Positions 15,051 through 27,901 of a stretch of 64,000 bases of DNA are shown in pieces; position 1 is the stretch's first letter, and each line of letters starts with the position of its first letter. A program made the position numbers and the translations under genes. The DNA comes from Trichopria drosophilae. Its lineage: Eukaryota > Arthropoda > Insecta > Hymenoptera > Diapriidae. The notes under the pieces are model-generated. The model did not search any database. It was not told the DNA's origin and saw nothing but the letters and a program-made list of their open reading frames with translations. Location: NCBI GenBank assembly GCA_030407085.1, contig JAQOWT010000028.1, positions 1-64,000 of the forward strand, written 5' to 3'.

Positions 15051-17379
15051 TTATAAACTATACCAGCAGCCAGATGCTAAAATGACACGCAAGGTCCTAG
15101 AGCTTCGGAAAAAATTCCTTTGAGTAGCTAATTTAATCCTATAAACACCTGTAAGGGTTTTAGTCAACATCAGCCATTGTTTATTTAAAAATGTTATAAA
15201 CAATACCAGCAGCCAGATGCTAGAATGGACACGCATGGTTGTAGACCTTCGGAAAAAATTGTTTTGTGTAGATAATTTCATACTACAAACACCTGTAAGG
15301 GTTTTAGTCAACATCAGCCATAGATTATTTAAAAATGTTATAAACAATACCAGCAGCCAGATGCTAGAATGGACACGCATGGTCGTAGAGCTTCGGAAAG
15401 AATTGCTTTCAGTAGCTAATTTAATCCTGTGAATATCTGCAATGGTTTTATTCAACATCAGCCATTGTTTATTTAAAAATGTTATAAACAATACCAGCAG
15501 CCAGATGCTAAAATGGACACACATGGTCGTAGAGCTTCGGAAAAAATAGCTTTGTGTAGCTAATTTAATCCTATAAACACCTGTAAGGGTTTTAGTCAAC
15601 ATCAGCCATTGTTTATTTAAAAATGTTATAAACAATACCAGCAGCCAGATGCTAGAATGGACACGCATGGTTGTAGACCTTCGGAAAAAATTGTTTTGTG
15701 TAGCTAATTTCATCCTACAAACACCTGTAAGGGTTTTAGTCAACATCAGCCATAGATTATTTAAAAATGTTATAAACAATACCAGCAGCCAGATGCTAAA
15801 ATGGACACGCAAGGTCCTAGAGCTTCGGAAAAAATTCCTTTGAGTAGCTAATTTAATCCTATAAACACCTGTAAGGGTTTTAGTCAACATCAGCCATTGT
15901 TTATTTAAAAATGTTATAAACAATACCAGCAGCCAGATGCTAGAATGGACACGCATGGTCGTAGAGCTTCGGAAAAAATTGCTTTCAGTAGCTAATTTAT
16001 TCCTGTGAATATCTCTAAGGGTTTTATTCAACATCAGCCATTCTTTATTTAAAAATGTTATAAACAATACCAGCAGCCAGATGCTAAAATGGACACGCAT
16101 GGTCGTAGAGCTTCGGAAAAAATTGCTTCGAGTAGCTAATTTAATCCTGTGAATATCTGTAAGCGTTTTAGTCAACATCAGCCATTGTTTATTTAAAAAT
16201 GTTATAAACAATACCAGCAGCCAGATGCTAGAATGGACACGCATGGTTGTAGACCTTCGGAAAAAATTGTATTATGTAGCGAATTTAATCCTACAAACAC
16301 CTGTAAGGGTTTCAGTCAACATCAGCCATTGATTATTTAAAAATGTTATAAACAATACCAGCAGCCAGATGCTAAAATGGACACGCATGGTCGTAGAGCT
16401 TCGGAAAAAATAGCTTTGTGTAGCTAATTTAATCCTATAAACACCTGTAAGGGTTTTAGTCAACATCAGCCATTGTTTATTTAAAAATGTTATAAACAAT
16501 ACCAGCAGCCAGATGCTAGAATGGACACGCATGGTTGTAGACCTTCGGAAAAAATTGTTTTGTGTAGATAATTTCATACTACAAACACCTGTAAGGGTTT
16601 TAGTCAACATCAGCCATAGATTATTTAAAAATGTTATAAACAATACCAGCAGCCAGATGCTAAAATGGACACGCATGGTCGTAGAGCTTCGGAAAAAATT
16701 GCTTCGAGTAGCTAATTTAATCCTGTGAATATCTGTAAGGGTTTTATTCAACATCAGCCATTGTTTATTTAAAAATGTTATAAACAATACCAGCAGCCAG
16801 ATGCTAAAATGGACACGCAAGGTCCTAGAGCTTCGGAAAAAATTCCTTTCAGTAGCTAATTTAATCCTATAAACACCTGTAAGGGTTTTAGTCAACATCA
16901 GCCATTGTTTATTTAAAAATGTTATAAACAATACCAGCAGCCAGATGCTAGAATGGACACGCATGGTCGTAGAGCTTCGGAAAAAATTGCTTTCAGTAGA
17001 TAATTTAATCCTGTGAATATCTGTAAGGGTTTTATTCAACATCAGCCATTGTTTATTTAAAAATGTTATAAACAATACCAGCAGCCAGATGCTAAAATGG
17101 ACACGCATGGTCGTAGAGCTTCGGAAAAAATAGCTTTGTGTAGCTAATTTAATCCTATAAACACCTGTAAGGGTTTTAGTCAACATCAGCCATTGTTTAT
17201 TTAAAAATGTTATAAACAATACCAGCAGCCAGATGCTAGAATGGACACGCATGGTTGTAGACCTTCGGAAAAAATTGTTTTGTGTAGCTAATTTAATCCT
17301 GTGAATATCTGTAAGGATTTTATTCAACATCAGCCATTGTTTATTTAAAAATGTTATAAACAATACCAGCAGCCAGATG
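15051..17379. repeat. Super-repeat block A1 (copy of 24839-27167)
   Basis: This block recurs at a constant offset of 9,788 bp, which is 68 monomers minus four one-base deletions. Shared private states include the one-base-deleted monomer at its left end, a junction near 15790-15840 where one monomer is missing and subtypes no longer alternate, and a gtaaggatttt variant near 17310 and 27100. These make common descent of the whole block far more likely than independent mutation. Confidence 0.8.
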
Positions 17380-20300
17380 CTAAAATGGACACGCATGGTC
17401 GTAGAGCTTCGGAAAAAATTGCATTCAGTAGCTAATTTAATCATATAAACATCTGTGAGAGTTTTATTCAACATCAGCCATTGTTTATTTAAAAATGTTA
17501 TAAACAATACCAGCAGCCAGATGCTAAAATGGACACGCAAGGTCCTAGAGCTTCGGAAAAAATTCCTTTCAGTAGCTAATTTAATCCTATAAACACCTGT
17601 AAGGGTTTTAGTCAACATCAGCCATTGTTTATTTCAAAATGTTATAAACAATACTAGCAGCCAGATGCTAGAATGGACACGCATGGTCGTAGAGCTTCGG
17701 AAAAAATTGCTTTCAGTAGATAATTTAATCCTGTGAATATCTGTAAGGGTTTTATTCAACATCAGCCATTGTTTATTTAAAAATGTTATAAACAATACCA
17801 GCAGCCAGATGCTAAAATGGACACGCATGGTCGTAGAGCTTCGGAAAAAATTCCTTTGAGTAGCTAATTTAATGCTATAAACACCTGTAAGGGTTTTAGT
17901 CAACATCAGCCATTGTTTATTTAAAAATGTTATAAACAATACCAGCAGCCAGATGCTAGAATGGACACGCATGGTTGTAGACCTTCGGAAAAAATTGTTT
18001 TGTGTAGCTAATTTAATCCTGTGAATATCTGTAAGGGTTTTATTCAACATCAGCCATTGTTTATTTAAAAATGTTATAAACTATACCAGCAGCCAGATGC
18101 TAAAATGACACGCAAGGTCCTAGAGCTTCGGAAAAAATTCCTTTGAGTAGCTAATTTAATGCTATAAACACCTGTAAGGGTTTTAGTCAACATCAGCCAT
18201 TGTTTATTTAAAAATGTTATAAACAATACCAGCAGCCAGATGCTAGAATGGACAAGCATGGTTGTAGACCTTCGGAAAAAATTGTTTTGTGTAGATAATT
18301 TCATACTACAAACACCTGTAAGGGTTTTAGTCAACATCAGCCATAGATTATTTAAAAATGTTATAAACAATACCAGCAGCCAGATGCTAGAATGGACACG
18401 CATGGTCGTAGAGCTTCGGAAAGTATTGCTTTCAGTAGCTAATTGAATCCTGTGAATATCTGCAATGGTTTTATTCAACATCAGCCATTGTTTATTTAAA
18501 AATGTTATAAACAATACCAGCAGCCAGATGCTAAAATGGACACACATGGTCGTAGAGCTTCGGAAAAAATAGCTTTGTGTAGCTAATTTAATCCTATAAA
18601 CACCTGTAAGGGTTTTAGTCAACATCAGCCATTGTTTATTTAAAAATGTTATAAACAATACCAGCAGCCAGATGCTAGAATGGACACGCATGGTTGTAGA
18701 CCTTCGGAAAAAATTGTTTTGTGTAGCTAATTTCATCCTACAAACACCTGTTAGGGTTTTAGTCAACATCAGCCATAGATTATTTAAAAATGTTATAAAC
18801 AATACCAGCAGCCAGATGCTAAAATGGACACGCATGGTCGTAGAGCTTCGGAAAAAATTGCTTCGAGTAGCTAATTTAATCCTGTGAATATCTGTAAGGG
18901 TTTTATTCAACATCAGCCATTGTTTATTTAAAAATGTTATAAACAATACCAGCAGCCAGATGCTAAAATGGACACGCAAGGTCCTAGAGCTTCGGAAAAA
19001 ATTCCTTTGAGTAGCTAATTTAATCCTATAAACACCTGTAAGGGTTTTAGTCAACATCAGCCATTGTTTATTTAAAAATGTTATAAACAATGCCAGCAGC
19101 CAGATGCTAGAATGGACACGCATGGTCGTAGAGCTTCGGAAAAAATTGCTTTCAGTAGCTAATTTATTCCTGTGAATATCTCTAAGGGTTTTATTCAACA
19201 TCAGCCATTCTTTATTTAAAAATGTTATAAACAATACCAGCAGCCAGATGCTAAAATGGACACGCATGGTCGTAGAGCTTCGGAAAAAATTCCTTTGAGT
19301 AGCTAATTTAATCCTATAAACACCTGTATGCGTTTTAGTCAACATCAGCCATTGTTTATTTAAAAATGTTATAAACAATACCAGCAGCCAGATGCTAGAA
19401 TGGACACGCATGGTTGTAGACCTTCGGAAAAAATTGTTTTGTGTAGATAATTTCATACTACAAACACCTGTAAGGGTTTTAGTCAACATCAGCCATAGAT
19501 TATTTAAAAATGTTATAAACAATACCAGCAGCCAGATGCTAAAATGGACACGCATGGTCGTAGAGCTTCGGAAAAAAATCCTTTCAGTAGCTAATTTAAT
19601 CCTATAAACACCTGTAAGGGTTTTAGTCAACATCAGCTATTGTTTATTTAAAAATGTTATAAACAATACCAGCAGCCAGATGCTAGAATGGACACGCATG
19701 GTCGTAGAGCTTCGGAAAAAATTGCTTTCAGTAGATAATTTAATCCTGTGAATATCTGTAAGGGTTTTATTCAACATCAGCCATTGTTTATTTAAAAATG
19801 TTATAAACAATACCAGCAGCCAGATGCTAAAATGGACACGCATGGTCGTAGAGCTTCGGAAAAAATAGCTTTGTGTAGCTAATTTAATCCTATAAACACC
19901 TGTAAGGGTTTTAGTCAAAATCAGCCATTGTTTATTTAAAAATGTTATAAACAATACCAGCAGCTAGATGCTAGAATGGACACGCATGGTTGTAGACCTT
20001 CGGAAAAAATTGTTTTGTGTAGCTAATTTAATCCTGTGAATATCTGTAAGGGTTTTATTCAACATCAGCCATTGTTTATTTAAAAATGTTATAAAGAATA
20101 CCAGCAGCCAGATGCTAAAATGGACACGCATGGTCGTAGAGCTTCGGAAAAAATTGCATTCAGTAGCTAATTTAATCATATAAACATCTGTGAGAGTTTT
20201 ATTCAACATCAGCCATTGTTTATTTAAAAATGTTATAAACAATACCAGCAGCCAGATGCTAAAATGGACACGCAAGGTCCTAGAGCTTCGGAAAAAATTC

Positions 20301-22370
20301 CTTTGAGTAGCTAATTTAATCCTGTGAATATCTGTAAGGGTTTTATTCAACATCAGCCATTGTTTATTTAAAAATGTTATAAACAATACCAGCAGCCAGA
20401 TGCTAAAATGGACACGCATGGTCGTAGAGCTTCGGAAAAAATAGCTTTGTGTAGCTAATTTAATCCTATAAACACCTGTAAGGGTTTTAGTCAACATCAG
20501 CCATTGTTTATTTAAAAATGTTATAAACAATACCAGCAGCCAGATGCTAGAATGGACACGCATGGTTGTAGACCTTCGGAAAAAATTGTTTTGTGTAGCT
20601 AATTTAATCCTGTGAATATCTGTAAGGGTTTTATTCAACATCAGCGATTGTTTATTTAAAAATGTTATAAACTATACCAGCAGCCAGATGCTAAAATGAC
20701 ACGCAAGGTCCTAGAGCTTCGGAAAAAATTCCTTTGAGTAGCTAATTTAATCCTATAAACACCTGTAAGGGTTTTAGTCAACATCAGCCACTGTTTATTT
20801 AAAAATGTTATAAACAATACCAGCAGCCAGATGCTAGAATGGACACGCATGGTTGTAGACCTTCGGAAAAAATTGTTTTGTGTAGATAATTTCATACTAC
20901 AAACACCTGTAAGGGTTTTAGTCAACATCAGCCATAGATTATTTAAAAATGTTATAAACAATACCAGCAGCCAGATGCTAGAATGGACACGCATGGTCGT
21001 AGAGCTTCGGAAAGTATTGCTTTCAGTAGCTAATTGAATCCTGTGAATATCTGCAATGGTTTTATTCAACATCAGCCATTGTTTATTTAAAAATGTTATA
21101 AACAATACCAGCAGCCAGATGCTAAAATGGACACGCATGGTCGTAGAGCTTCGGAAAAAATAGCTCTGTGTAGCTAATTTAATCCTATAAACACCTGTAA
21201 GGGTTTTAGTCAACATCAGCCATAGATTATTTAAAAATGTTATAAACAATACCAGCAGCCAGATGCTAGAATGGACACGCATGGTTGTAGACCTTCGGAA
21301 AAAATTGTTTTGTGTAGATAATTTCATACTACAAACACCTGTAAGGGTTTTAGTCAACATCAGCCATAGATTATTTAAAAATGTTATAAACAATACCAGC
21401 AGCCAGATGCTAAAATGGACACGCATGGTCGTAGAGCTTCGGAAAAAATTGCATTCAGTAGCTAATTTAATCATATAAACATCTGTGAGAGTTTTATTCA
21501 ACATCAGCCATTGTTTATTTAAAAATGTTATAAACAATACCAGCAGCCAGATGCTAAAATGGACACGCAAGGTCCTAGAGCTTCGGAAAAAATTCCTTTG
21601 AGTAACTAATTTAATCCTGTGAATATCTGTAAGGGTTTTATTCAACATCAGCCATTGTTTATTTAAAAATGTTATAAACAATACCAGCAGCCAGATGCTA
21701 AAATGGACACGCATGGTCGTAGAGCTTCGGAAAAAATTGCTTCGAGTAGCTAATTTAATCCTGTGAATATCTGTAAGGGTTTTATTCAACATCAGCCATT
21801 GTTTATTTAAAAATGTTATAAACAATACCAGCAGCCAGATGCTAAAATGGACACGCAAGGTCCTAGAGCTTCGGAAAAAATTCCTTTGAGTAGCTAATTT
21901 AATCCTATAAACACCTGTAAGGGTTTTAGTCAACATCAGCCATTGTTTATTTAAAAATGTTATAAACAATACCAGCAGCCAGATGCTAGAATGGACACGC
22001 ATGGTCGTAGAGCTTCGGAAAAAATTGCTTTCAGTAGCTAATTTATTCCTGTGAATATCTCTAAGGGTTTTATTCAACATCAGTCATTCTTTATTTAAAA
22101 ATGTTATAAACAATACCAGCAGCCAGATGCTAAAATGGACACGCATGGTCGTAGAGCTTCGGAAAAAATTGCTTCGAGTAGCTAATTTAATCCTGTGAAT
22201 ATCTGTAAGCGTTTTAGTCAACATCAGCCATTGTTTATTTAAAAATGTTATAAACAATACCAGCAGCCAGATGCTAGAATGGACACGCATGGTTGTAGAC
22301 CTTCGGAAAAAATTGTATTATGTAGCGAATTTAATCCTACAAACACCTGTAAGGGTTTCAGTCAACATCA
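17380..22370. repeat. Super-repeat block A2 (copy of 37609-42600)
   Basis: This block continues block A1. Its copy lies on the far side of the retrotransposon at an offset of 20,229 bp, dropping to 20,228 after a one-base deletion near 39373. The offset equals the 9,788-bp super-period plus the element and one target duplication (10,441 bp). Rare shared variants include gacaagcatgg (18252 and 38481), cctgttaggg (18748 and 38977), ataaagaata (20091 and 40319) and cagcgattg (20642 and 40870). Position 17380-17383 (ctaa) is the paralogous empty site of the insertion. Confidence 0.8.
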
Positions 22371-24838
22371 GCCATTGTTTATTTAAAAATGTTATAAACA
22401 ATACCAGCAGCCAGATGCTAGAATGGACACGCATGGTTGTAGACCTTCGGAAAAAATTGTTTTGTGTAGATAATTTCATACTACAAACACCTGTAAGGGT
22501 TTTAGTCAACATCAGCCATAGATTATTTAAAAATGTTATAAACAATACCAGCAGCCAGATGCTAAAATGGACACGCATGGTCGTAGAGCATCGGAAAAAA
22601 TTGCTTCGAGTAGCTAATTTAATCCTGTGAATATCTGTAAGAGTTTTATTCAACATCAGCCATTGTTTATTTAAAAATGTTATAAACAATACCAGCAGCC
22701 AGATGCTAAAATGGACACGCAAGGTCCTAGAGCTTCGGAAAAAATTCCTTTCAGTAGCTAATTTAATCCTATAAACACCTGTAAGGGTTTTAGTCAACAT
22801 CAGCCATTGTTTATTTAAAAATGTTATAAACAATACCAGCAGCCAGATGCTAGAATGGACACGCATGGTCGTAGAGCTTCGGAAAAAATTGCTTCGAGTA
22901 GCTAATTTAATCCTGTGAATATCTGTAAGGGTTTTATTCAACATCAGCCATTGTTTATTTAAAAATGTTATAAACAATACCAGCAGCCAGATGCTAAAAT
23001 GGACACGCAAGGTCCTAGAGCTTCGGAAAAAATTGTTTTGTGTAGCTAATTTAATCCTGTGAATATCTGTAAGGGTTTTATTCAACATCAGCCATTGTTT
23101 ATTTAAAAATGTTATAAACAATACCAGCAGCCAGATGCTAAAATGGACACGCATGGTCGTAGAGCTTCGGAAAAAATTGCATTCAGTAGCTAATTTAATC
23201 ATATAAACATCTGTGAGAGTTTTATTCAACATCAGCCATTGTTTATTTAAAAATGTTATAAACAATACCAGCAGCCAGATGCTAAAATGGACACGCAAGG
23301 TCCTAGAGCTTCGGAAAAAATTCCTTTGAGTAGCTAATTTAATCCTGTGAATATCTGTAAGGGTTTTATTCAACATCAGCCATTGTTTATTTAAAAATGT
23401 TATAAACTATACCAGCAGCCAGATGTTAAAATGACACGCAAGGTCCTAGAGCTTCGGAAAAAATTCCTTTGAGTAGCTAATTTAATCCTATAAACACCTG
23501 TAAGGGTTTTAGTCAACATCAGCCATTGTTTATTTAAAAATGTTATAAACAATACCAGCAGCCAGATGCTAGAATGGACACGCATAGTTGTAGACCTTCG
23601 GAAAAAATTGTTTTGTGTAGATAATTTCATACTACAAACACCTGTAAGGGTTTTAGTCAACATCAGCCATAGATTATTTAAAAATGTTATAAACAATACC
23701 AGCAGCCAGATGCTAGAATGGACACGCATGGTCGTAGAGCTTCGGAAAGAATTGCTTTCAGTAGCTAATTTAATCCTGTGAATATCTGCAATGGTTTTAT
23801 TCAACATCAGCCATTGTTTATTTAAAAATGTTATAAACAATACCAGCAGCCAGATGCTAAAATGGACACGCAAGGTCCTAGAGCTTCGGAAAAAATTCCT
23901 TTCAGTAGCTAATTTAATCCTATAAACACCTGTAAGGGTTTTAGTCAACATCAGCCATTGTTTATTTAAAAATGTTATAAACAATACCAGCAGCCAGATG
24001 CTAGAATGGACACGCATGGTCGTAGAGCTTCGGAAAAAATTGCTTTCAGTAGATAATTTAATCCTGTGAATATCTGTAAGGGTTTTATTCAACATCAGCC
24101 ATTGTTTATTTAAAAATGTTATAAACAATACCAGCAGCCAGATGCTAAAATGGACACGCATGGTCGTAGAGCTTCGGAAAAAATAGCTTTGTGTAGCTAA
24201 TTTAATCCTATAAACACCTGTAAGGGTTTTAGTCAACATCAGCCATTGTTTATTTAAAAATGTTATAAACAATACCAGCAGCCAGATGCTAAAATGGACA
24301 CGCATGGTCGTAGAGCTTCGGAAAAAATAGCTTTGTGTAGCTAATTTAATCCTATAAACACCTGTAAGGGTTTTAGTCAACATCAGCCATTGTTTATTTA
24401 AAAATGTTATAAACAATACCAGCAGCCAGATGCAAGAATGGACACGCATGGTCGTAGAGCTTCGGAAAAAATTGCTTTCAGTAGATAATTTAATCCTGTG
24501 AATATCTGTAAGGGTTTTATTCAACATCAGCCATTGTTTATTTAAAAATGTTATAAACAATACCAGCAGCCAGATGCTAAAATGGACACGCATGGTCGTA
24601 GAGCTTCGGAAAAAATAGCTTTGTGTAGCTAATTTAATCCTATAAACACCTGTAAGGGTTTTAGTGAACATCAGCCATTGTTTATTTAAAAATGTTATAA
24701 ACAATACCAGCAGCCAGATGCTAGAATGGACACGCATGGTTGTAGACCTTCGGAAAAAACTGTTTTGTGTAGCTAATTTAATCCTGTGAATATCTGTAAG
24801 GGTTTTATTCAACATCAGCCATTGTTTATTTAAAAATG

Positions 24839-27167
24839 TTATAAACTATACCAGCAGCCAGATGCTAAAATGACACGCAAGGTCCTAGAGCTTCGGAAAA
24901 AATTCCTTTGAGTAGCTAATTTAATCCTATAAACACCTGTAAGGGTTTTAGTCAACATCAGCCATTGTTTATTTAAAAATGTTATAAACAATACCAGCAG
25001 CCAGATGCTAGAATGGACACGCATGGTTGTAGACCTTCGGAAAAAATTGTTTTGTGTAGATAATTTCATACTACAAACACCTGTAAGGGTTTTAGTCAAC
25101 ATCAGCCATAGATTATTTAAAAATGTTATAAACAATACCAGCAGCCAGATGCTAGAATGGACACGCATGGTCGTAGAGCTTCGGAAAGAATTGCTTTCAG
25201 TAGCTAATTTAATCCTGTGAATATCTGCAATGGTTTTATTCAACATCAGCCATTGTTTATTTAAAAATGTTATAAACAATACCAGCAGCCAGATGCTAAA
25301 ATGGACACACATGGTCGTAGAGCTTCGGAAAAAATAGCTTTGTGTAGCTAATTTAATCCTATAAACACCTGTAAGGGTTTTAGTCAACATCAGCCATTGT
25401 TTATTTAAAAATCTTATAAACAATACCAGCAGCCAGATGCTAGAATGGACACGCATGGTTGTAGACCTTCGGAAAAAATTGTTTTGTGTAGCTAATTTCA
25501 TCCTACAAACACCTGTAAGGGTTTTAGTCAACATCAGCCATAGATTATTTAAAAATGTTATAAACAATACCAGCAGCCAGATGCTAAAATGGACACGCAA
25601 GGTCCTAGAGCTTCGGAAAAAATTCCTTTGAGTAGCTAATTTAATCCTATAAACACCTGTAAGGGTTTTAGTCAACATCAGCCATTGTTTATTTAAAAAT
25701 GTTATAAACAATACCAGCAGCCAGATGCTAGAATGGACACGCATGGTCGTAGAGCTTCGGAAAAAATTGCTTTCAGTAGCTAATTTATTCCTGTGAATAT
25801 CTCTAAGGGTTTTATTCAACATCAGCCATTCTTTATTTAAAAATGTTATAAACAATACCAGCAGCCAGATGCTAAATTGGACACGCATGGTCGTAGAGCT
25901 TCGGAAAAAATTGCTTCGAGTAGCTAATTTAATCCTGTGAATATCTGTAAGCGTTTTAGTCAACATCAGCCATTGTTTATTTAAAAATGTTATAAACAAT
26001 ACCAGCAGCCAGATGCTAGAATGGACACGCATGGTTGTAGACCTTCGGAAAAAATTGTATTATGTAGCGAATTTAATCCTACAAACACCTGTAAGGGTTT
26101 CAGTCAACATCAGCCATTGATTATTTAAAAATGTTATAAACAATACCAGCAGCCAGATGCTAAAATGGACACGCATGGTCGTAGAGCTTCGGAAAAAATA
26201 GCTTTGTGTAGCTAATTTAATCCTATAAACACCTGTAAGGGTTTTAGTCAACATCAGCCATTGTTTATTTAAAAATGTTATAAACAATACCAGCAGCCAG
26301 ATGCTAGAATGGACACGCATGGTTGTAGACCTTCGGAAAAAATTGTTTTGTGTAGATAATTTCATACTACAAACACCTGTAAGGGTTTTAGTCAACATCA
26401 GCCATAGATTATTTAAAAATGTTATAAACAATACCAGCAGCCAGATGCTAAAATGGACACGCATGGTCGTAGAGCTTCGGAAAAAATTGCTTCGAGTAGC
26501 TAATTTAATCCTGTGAATATCTGTAAGGGTTTTATTCAACATCAGCCATTGTTTATTTAAAAATGTTATAAACAATACCAGCAGCCAGATGCTAAAATGG
26601 ACACGCAAGGTCCTAGAGCTTCGGAAAAAATTCCTTTCAGTAGCTAATTTAATCCTATAAACACCTGTAAGGGTTTTAGTCAACATCAGCCATTGTTTAT
26701 TTAAAAATGTTATAAACAATACCAGCAGCCAGATGCTAGAATGGACACGCATGGTCGTAGAGCTTCGGAAAAAATTGCTTTCAGTAGATAATTTAATCCT
26801 GTGAATATCTGTAAGGGTTTTATTCAACATCAGCCATTGTTTATTTAAAAATGTTATAAACAATACCAGCAGCCAGATGCTAAAATGGACACGCATGGTC
26901 GTAGAGCTTCGGAAAAAATAGCTTTGTGTAGCTAATTTAATCCTATAAACACCTGTAAGGGTTTTAGTCAACATCAGCCATTGTTTATTTAAAAATGTTA
27001 TAAACAATACCAGCAGCCAGATGCTAGAATGGACACGCATGGTTGTAGACCTTCGGAAAAAATTGTTTTGTGTAGCTAATTTAATCCTGTGAATATCTGT
27101 AAGGATTTTATTCAACATCAGCCATTGTTTATTTAAAAATGTTATAAACAATACCAGCAGCCAGATG
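24839..27167. repeat. Super-repeat block B1 (copy of 15051-17379)
   Basis: This is the second copy of block A1, and it ends exactly where the retrotransposon target duplication begins. Its right-hand continuation was displaced to 37609 by the insertion. It differs from A1 by only scattered single bases, for example a cttat variant near 25411. Confidence 0.8.
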
Positions 27168-27171
27168 CTAA
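27168..27171. other. Target site duplication, left copy (CTAA)
   Basis: The four bases ctaa lie directly outside the left LTR and are repeated directly outside the right LTR at 37609-37612. Removing the element and one copy restores an ordinary satellite monomer reading gatgctaaaatgg. Four-base duplications are typical of Ty3/gypsy integrases. Confidence 0.93.
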
Positions 27172-27717
27172 TGTTAGTCTTTATGTTTTAAGACGAATAT
27201 TAAATAAAAGGTTGTCTCTTTATAAACCTCTCTACAGAGGCGAAAATGTATTTATATTAATATATTATTGAATAAAAATAAAATATATATTATTATTAAT
27301 AAATATGACACAGAATATAATTAAGAATTATTGTAAATTGAAATATACATATAAGTTTAATTACTTACCAATTAATCCTCTTCAGCTCTTCAATCAAATA
27401 GTAAAAAAGAAAAATGATTACGGTCAAATCTATTTACTATATTTATTTTATTAAAAGGGATAACCCACAATACTTGAGGTATTCAATTATAAAATTACAC
27501 TTGAAAAAGAAAATCACTATAAACCTTTTGATGCTCTCTCTGAGGCGATTATACGTAGACTAACTAGTCGGTTGAACTTGATGTCAATTCAAATCGAACC
27601 ACCTTGACTACACAGAATTATATATTACATACTCATTTTCTTAGTAACTATTAAATGTTCGACTTTGACTAGTTGATCGTTACAACCAAATAAATATATA
27701 TTATGCTGGATGTAACA
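27172..27717 (-). repeat. 3' LTR of the retrotransposon
   Basis: This 546-bp copy begins with tgttacatcc and ends with gactaaca in sense orientation. I could find no difference from the other LTR at 37063-37608 by direct reading. Two overlapping AATAAA signals on the minus strand at 27442-27452 are the best candidate polyadenylation signal. The sense strand is AT-rich, and the transcription start is not identifiable from sequence alone. Confidence 0.96.
27442..27452 (-). promoter_or_regulatory. Candidate polyadenylation signals in the 3' LTR
   Basis: Two overlapping minus-strand AATAAA hexamers lie about 265 nt into the LTR in sense orientation. They are the only sense-strand hexamers I found in the LTR, so cleavage just downstream (toward lower coordinates) is plausible. 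The same sequence occurs in the 5' LTR. The cleavage site itself is not visible. Confidence 0.5.
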
Positions 27718-27730
27718 GACCTCCCTCCTT
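27718..27730 (-). promoter_or_regulatory. Polypurine tract (plus-strand primer)
   Basis: In sense orientation the purine-rich run aaggagggaggtc directly abuts the first TG of the 3' LTR. This is the expected site and composition for the RNase H-resistant primer of plus-strand DNA synthesis in LTR elements. A single pyrimidine-containing step at the LTR boundary is ordinary. Confidence 0.85.
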
Positions 27731-27901
27731 AGGACCATTGTCGTCCTCGACAATGAATGATGATTAATAATACATATCAATTTTTCCTATATACTTTTTT
27801 TTTTATTACTAATTTCTAAAAAATTCTAACACGGTTTTCCATAATAATTGAAATATAATTTATAAATTAGGGAAATTCCCACAATATCAAGGATATTATT
27901 T

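Larger units (their letters stand above)
1..27171. repeat. 144-bp satellite array, left part
   Basis: This is an uninterrupted head-to-tail tandem array with a 144-bp period that runs off the left window edge. Every monomer carries a near-invariant core, ttataaacaataccagcagc, followed by a segment ending in gagcttcggaaaaaattgc. Two subtypes are distinguished by linked positions: one reads cctgtgaatatctg with ttttattcaacatc, the other cctataaacacctg with ttttagtcaacatc. They commonly alternate, giving a 288-bp dimer, though same-type neighbours occur. Monomers differ by a few substitutions. Length changes are rare: one extra A in the A-run at 3303-3308, and a one-base deletion in monomers near 11484, 13931, 15082, 18105, 20696, 23431 and 24870. 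The array contains no unrelated sequence before 27172. It looks like centromeric or pericentromeric satellite, but location and function cannot be shown from sequence. The long minus-strand ORFs follow from the 48-codon period. Confidence 0.98.

Noticed and set aside
1..27171. CRISPR-like repeat structure
   Set aside because: The repeats are contiguous 144-bp monomers with no unique spacers, and the context is eukaryotic.
1..27171. CENP-B box in the monomer (around gcttcggaaaaaattgc)
   Set aside because: TTCG is present, but the required downstream CGGG is absent on both strands, so the consensus is not met.
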